Shown here piece after piece: positions 5,292-7,861 of a DNA stretch of 7,861 bases. The stretch is taken from positions 1 to 7,861 of the forward strand of contig JAGMBN010000057.1 in assembly GCA_023129655.1 (NCBI GenBank), in the 5' to 3' direction. A program made the translations under genes and the position numbers. The stretch comes from a bacterium. Lineage in GTDB: Bacteria > JAHJDO01. Every line of letters begins with the position of its first letter. Within the stretch, counting starts at the first letter, position 1. Under the pieces are notes generated by a model. The model did not search any database and had not been told where the DNA came from. It saw nothing but the letters and a program-made list of their open reading frames with translations.

Positions 5292-5320
5292 TATAATATA
5301 TTATTTTTATCGGTTGTCAA
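5292..5320 (-). promoter_or_regulatory. Promoter of the minus-strand sugar operon
   Basis: On the minus strand the -35 box is TTGACA (5315-5320) and the -10 is TATTAT (5293-5298) with a 16-base spacer; shifting one base gives ATTATA with 17. Both fit sigma-70/A. It lies 41 bases upstream of the NagB-like start codon and diverges from the arsR-trxB promoter. No clear operator for this promoter was recognised. Confidence 0.7.
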
Positions 5321-5325
5321 TTTAT

Positions 5326-5392
5326 TGTGCTGGGCTTGGGCACATAGGTAAGTGCGCTTAACATAAACTGTATGATTTCCTATGCCATTTCC
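5326..5392. other. Unassigned repeats in the divergent intergenic region
   Basis: The 223-base gap between the two divergent operons (5252-5474) holds two promoters and, between them, a 5-bp inverted repeat with a 9-base loop (TGTGC 5326-5330, GCACA 5340-5344). It also holds a direct repeat ATTTCC (5375-5380 and 5387-5392) with a 12-base period, each copy preceded by TATG. These could be regulator sites but match no family I recognise. No gene is seen in the gap. Confidence 0.3.
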
Positions 5393-5412
5393 AGGACACA
5401 GCATTTAATTAT

Positions 5413-5440
5413 TTGACATATTTTTCTCTTATGATATAAA
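5413..5440 (+). promoter_or_regulatory. Promoter of the arsR-trxB operon
   Basis: TTGACA (5413-5418), a 16-base spacer, and TATAAA (5435-5440), followed 34 bases later by the arsR-family start codon. The -35 is a full consensus match. It faces away from the sugar-operon promoter at 5292-5320. Confidence 0.7.
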
Positions 5441-5441
5441 G

Positions 5442-5461
5442 ATATTAGAATATGATAATAT
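5442..5461 (+). promoter_or_regulatory. Candidate ArsR-family operator
   Basis: ATATTA (5442-5447) and TAATAT (5456-5461) form a perfect 6-bp inverted repeat with an 8-base centre, immediately downstream of the -10 box. AT-rich inverted repeats in this position are typical of autoregulated ArsR/SmtB genes. The surrounding sequence is also AT-rich, so chance symmetry is possible. Confidence 0.5.
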
Positions 5462-5474
5462 AGTAAAGAAGTAA

Positions 5475-5765
5475 ATGGAGACTTTAAATTGCAGGAAAAT
5501 TGCTGATTTTTTTAGGGCGCTTTCTCATCCAACCCGTATTGGCATAGTTTTGCGTTTGCTTGAAGGGAAAAAGTGTGTAGGTAATTTAGAGGAACTCGTA
5601 AAAGCGCCTCAGCCGAATATTTCCCAGCACCTGTCCATTATGAAAGCAAGTGGTATTGTTGATTGGATTCAACAGGGGAAGATGAAATGTTATTTTTTGA
5701 AAGAGCCAAAATTATTAAAGGATTTATTTAGTTCAGGAGAGAAACTTCTCAAAAGAAATAAGTAA
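5475..5765 (+). CDS. ArsR/SmtB family transcriptional regulator
   Basis: A 96-residue winged helix-turn-helix repressor of the ArsR/SmtB family. Family features are FFRALSHPTRIGIVLRLLEGKKC (12-34), the helix-turn-helix APQPNISQHLSIMKASGIVD (44-63), and a beta-wing QQGKMKCYFL (66-75). The usual alpha-3 metal site (ELCVCDL) is reduced to KKCVGNL with a single C34. Other cysteines are C6 and C72. These could form a three-Cys metalloid site or a redox switch, but no known site pattern fits exactly. The ATG at 5475 follows only a weak purine run (AAAGAA). It is the first gene of the operon, 10 bases ahead of trxB, and probably represses its own promoter through the inverted repeat at 5442-5461. 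Confidence 0.9.
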   Translation: METLNCRKIADFFRALSHPTRIGIVLRLLEGKKCVGNLEELVKAPQPNISQHLSIMKASGIVDWIQQGKMKCYFLKEPKLLKDLFSSGEKLLKRNK

Positions 5766-5775
5766 GAGGCTAACT

Positions 5776-6750
5776 ATGACAAAATCAAAGAAAGATACTT
5801 CTGTATTTATATATGATGTAATTATTATAGGAGCCGGTCCGTCCGGCCTGACAGCAGCGATATATGCTTCAAGAGCAAGGTTGAAAACTCTATTGCTTGA
5901 GGGTCTTTCTGTGTCCAGCCAAGCTCTTGTGACTGATAAGATAGAAAATTATCCTGGATTTCCCGAAGGAATCAACGGATTTGAAATGATAGGAAAGTTT
6001 AAAAAGCAGGCAAAACTCTTTGGCACAGAATTTGTGGCAGAAGATGTAAATACTATTCATCCTTCTAAATGGCAGGATACTAATATCTGGCAGGTTGATG
6101 TAAAGGACAAAACATATCATTCTATATCAGTGATTATCGCTTCAGGGGCTCAGTTCAGAGCGCTTGGAGTAGAGGGAGAAAAAAGGCTGCTCGGAAGAGG
6201 GGTGTCTTATTGCGCTGTATGCGATGGAGCATTCTTCAAAGACAAGAATGTAGTTGTTGTCGGAGGAGGGGATACTGCGGCGGAAGAAGCGTTGTTTTTA
6301 ACCAGATTTGCCAAAAAAATTACCCTGATACACAGAAGAGATAGATTAAGAGCGACAAGAATTCTGCAGGAAAGGATATTTTCAAATAAGAAGACAGACA
6401 TAGTATGGAATTCAGTTGTAAATGAGATTCTAGGCGAGACAAAGGTTCAGGGAGTTAGAGTAACAGATCTCAAAGCAAAGAAAGAGACAGATATTTCCTG
6501 TGATGGTGTGTTTATCTTTGTTGGACTTGTGCCAAATACAAGTTTTGTCAAAGACATAATTAAGCTGGATAAAGATGGGTATGTTATTGCTGACAGCAAA
6601 ATGAAAACATCGCGCGATGGAATATTTGCATGCGGCGATTGCCGACAAACCATATTGAGGCAGGTAGTAACTGCATGCGGCGATGGCGCATTTGCCGCGT
6701 TCTCAGCCCAGCAATATGTGGATGAATTGAAAGGCACTGCATACAAATGA
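5776..6750 (+). CDS. trxB: Thioredoxin reductase (FAD-dependent, NAD(P)H)
   Basis: A 324-residue flavoprotein of normal low-molecular-weight thioredoxin reductase length. Domains in order: an FAD-binding VIIIGAGPSGLTAAIYASRA (15-34), IENYPGFP (56-63), the redox-active CAVCDGAFF (C146 and C149), an NAD(P)H-binding VVGGGDTAAEEALFL (161-175), HRRDRLRA (186-193; the HRRxxxRA pattern favours NADPH), and a C-terminal FAD motif DGIFACGDCR (281-290) with LRQVVTACGDGAFAA. Two small oddities: SSQ (47-49) replaces the common GGQ near the flavin, and there are extra cysteines at C286, C289 and C301. AAGAGG precedes the ATG, and the last four bases overlap the next gene. It passes electrons to thioredoxin or a similar partner; no thioredoxin gene is in the window. 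Pairing with an ArsR regulator suggests use in a redox or metalloid response (inferred). Confidence 0.95.
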   Translation: MTKSKKDTSVFIYDVIIIGAGPSGLTAAIYASRARLKTLLLEGLSVSSQALVTDKIENYPGFPEGINGFEMIGKFKKQAKLFGTEFVAEDVNTIHPSKWQDTNIWQVDVKDKTYHSISVIIASGAQFRALGVEGEKRLLGRGVSYCAVCDGAFFKDKNVVVVGGGDTAAEEALFLTRFAKKITLIHRRDRLRATRILQERIFSNKKTDIVWNSVVNEILGETKVQGVRVTDLKAKKETDISCDGVFIFVGLVPNTSFVKDIIKLDKDGYVIADSKMKTSRDGIFACGDCRQTILRQVVTACGDGAFAAFSAQQYVDELKGTAYK

Positions 6751-7385
6751 AAGTTACTATTATTTACGATAATACTGTTCATAAAGATGGACTTCAGCCT
6801 GATTGGGGTTTTTCTGCATTAATAGAAATGGAAAATACTCCCAGTATTTTATTTGATACTGGAGCCAACGGGAAAATTTTGCTTAATAACATGGAAAAGC
6901 TAGATATAGACCCGGCCTCTATTGAAGAAATTTTCATTTCACATTCTCATTTCGATCATACAGGAGGACTCTCTGAATTTTTAAATGTCAGCAAGGTAGC
7001 TAAAATTTATATTCCAGCCTCTTTTCGCGGAGTGAAGAATAGGGAAGTAGTCAAAGTATCCGAAGCTATTAAAATTCATGACAATGTGTTCTCTACAGGA
7101 GAGCTGGATGGAATGGAACAAGGTATGGCAGTTAAAACTGATAAAGGAATAGTTTTGATCGTTGGCTGTTCTCATCCAAATATGGCTTATATTTTAGACG
7201 CAGCTCGGCAATTCGGTAAAATCTATGGGGTTATTGGAGGATTACACGGATTTAATGAATTCAAATTATTTAAAAATTTAGAATTAATCTGTCCTACTCA
7301 CTGCACCCAACATAAAGCAGATATTGAAAGATTATATCCCATGAAGTGCATTGAAGGAGGAGCTGGCAGAGTGATTGAGGTTTAG
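6747..7385 (+). CDS. MBL-fold metallo-hydrolase, COG1237-like
   Basis: A 212-residue metallo-beta-lactamase-fold protein. Metal ligands are visible as HSHFDH (H66, H68, D70, H71), H143 in VGCSHPN, and H167 in GGLHGF; ICPTHCTQHK (181-190) closes the site region. The GCSH, GGLHGF and THCT blocks resemble the COG1237 group, which includes proteins annotated as ribofuranosylaminobenzene 5'-phosphate synthase-like or DHPS-like enzymes. At 212 residues it is shorter than the usual 250-280; the region between HSHFDH and GCSH is compact, and the GEIPR segment is reduced to TGEL (117-120). The ATG overlaps the trxB stop (ATGA at 6747-6750), so it is translationally coupled. The substrate is unknown. 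The annotation as a folate- or methanopterin-type enzyme is inherited and should not be trusted here. Confidence 0.85.
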   Translation: MKVTIIYDNTVHKDGLQPDWGFSALIEMENTPSILFDTGANGKILLNNMEKLDIDPASIEEIFISHSHFDHTGGLSEFLNVSKVAKIYIPASFRGVKNREVVKVSEAIKIHDNVFSTGELDGMEQGMAVKTDKGIVLIVGCSHPNMAYILDAARQFGKIYGVIGGLHGFNEFKLFKNLELICPTHCTQHKADIERLYPMKCIEGGAGRVIEV

Positions 7386-7401
7386 GGAGGTAAACAAAAT
7401 T

Positions 7402-7861
7402 ATGTCTGAAGAACGTGTCCCTGCTGATTACAGTGAGATGGATCTTGTAGAAGCTAAACGTTTTGATAAAAAGGTAAGAGAGAATTTTATGCCGGCGATT
7501 GTCTCAACTGTTAAACAGGTTACTGAAGATTATGGTGTTTTAGAGGGGGTAAGTATAGATATTGGCTGTGGCACGGCTATTTTTGCAATTGAGTTATGCA
7601 AGCATTCCAAGTCTAGGATATATGCACTGGAAAAGGAGAAAGCTATATATGAAGTGGCGCGTATGAACATTGAAAAAGAACAATTAACAGATAAAATAAT
7701 CCCAGTTCTTGGTAATGCCCATGATCTGCCTTTTGATAACGATTTCGCCGATTTCATAATTAGCAGAGGTTCATATCATTGTTGGGAAGATAAGATATTG
7801 GTATTTAAAGAAATTTATAGAGTATTGAAAAGAGGCGGCATTGGCTTTGTCGGTGGTGGAT
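7402..7861 (+). CDS. Class I SAM-dependent methyltransferase (partial, C-terminal part outside window)
   Basis: The reading frame is open from the ATG at 7402 to the right edge (153 codons). AGGGAGGT lies 10 bases before the ATG and overlaps the MBL stop codon. Methyltransferase motifs are clear: motif I SIDIGCGTAIFAIEL (51-65), an acidic residue ending beta-2 in YALEKE (E77), GNAHDLPF (104-111), ADFIISRGSYHCWED (116-130), and YRVLKRGGIGFVGGG (139-153). The N-terminal PADYSEMDLVEAKRFDKKVR segment is characteristic of small stand-alone methyltransferases. The SRGS...WED and IGFVGGG blocks recall a group common in anaerobes with no settled substrate. The position after arsR-trxB raises the possibility of metalloid or thiol methylation, but the cysteines of arsenite methyltransferases are not evident in the visible part (only C56, C66, C127). 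Confidence 0.85.
   Translation, partial: MSEERVPADYSEMDLVEAKRFDKKVRENFMPAIVSTVKQVTEDYGVLEGVSIDIGCGTAIFAIELCKHSKSRIYALEKEKAIYEVARMNIEKEQLTDKIIPVLGNAHDLPFDNDFADFIISRGSYHCWEDKILVFKEIYRVLKRGGIGFVGGG

Noticed and set aside
6447..6782. Minus-strand 111-codon open frame
   Set aside because: It is antisense to the trxB C-terminal half and the trxB-MBL junction; no ribosome-binding site or known pattern.

Overview
The window is about 7.9 kb of densely packed bacterial DNA of moderately low G+C, with AT-rich intergenic stretches, strong Shine-Dalgarno sequences (GGAGG type), sigma-70/A-type promoters and short or overlapping gene junctions. The gene set suggests an anaerobic or microaerophilic bacterium: a Fur-family regulator, a DUF5320 protein of the type common in anaerobes and uncultivated lineages, an ArsR regulator with thioredoxin reductase, and a COG1237-like metallo-beta-lactamase-fold protein. 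The GC-rich palindromic repeat pair also fits an environmental, possibly uncultivated lineage. I cannot name a phylum from the sequence alone.

Left part (1-2141, all minus strand). A Fur-family regulator gene (1613-2077) overlaps yggS/PROSC (939-1622). Next come a glycine/arginine/aromatic-rich DUF5320 protein (478-870), a pair of inverted GC-rich hairpin repeats (394-478), and the N-terminal part of a DUF89 (ARMT1-like) phosphatase-family gene that runs off the left edge. fur and the DUF5320 gene have nearly the same promoter layout: TTGAtA/TTGACA, a 17-base spacer, TATATT, then a Fur-box-like inverted repeat, the Shine-Dalgarno sequence and ATGCCA. This is the clearest regulatory signal in the window. 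It suggests that the regulator controls both itself and the DUF5320 gene.

Middle part (2186-5320, minus strand). This is a four-gene sugar operon read from a strong promoter at 5292-5320 to a terminator at 2186-2208. It holds a divergent NagB-like glucosamine-6-phosphate deaminase/isomerase homologue, an aldose 1-epimerase-family protein, a PIG-L/LmbE-family deacetylase, and a wrecked sugar-kinase position. That last position joins the first 42 codons of an FGGY kinase out of frame to the last 66 codons of a BadF/BcrA-type (N-acetylglucosamine kinase-like) gene. Deacetylase, kinase and deaminase would make an amino-sugar catabolic route, but the kinase step is broken here.

Right part (5413-7861, plus strand). 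A divergent operon encodes an ArsR/SmtB-family repressor, a thioredoxin reductase (CAVC active site), a short MBL-fold hydrolase overlapping trxB by 4 bases, and the start of a class I SAM-dependent methyltransferase that runs off the right edge. The layout suggests a redox- or metalloid-responsive unit. The substrates of the last two enzymes cannot be told from sequence. I found no tRNA, rRNA, CRISPR array, complete insertion sequence or phage gene.
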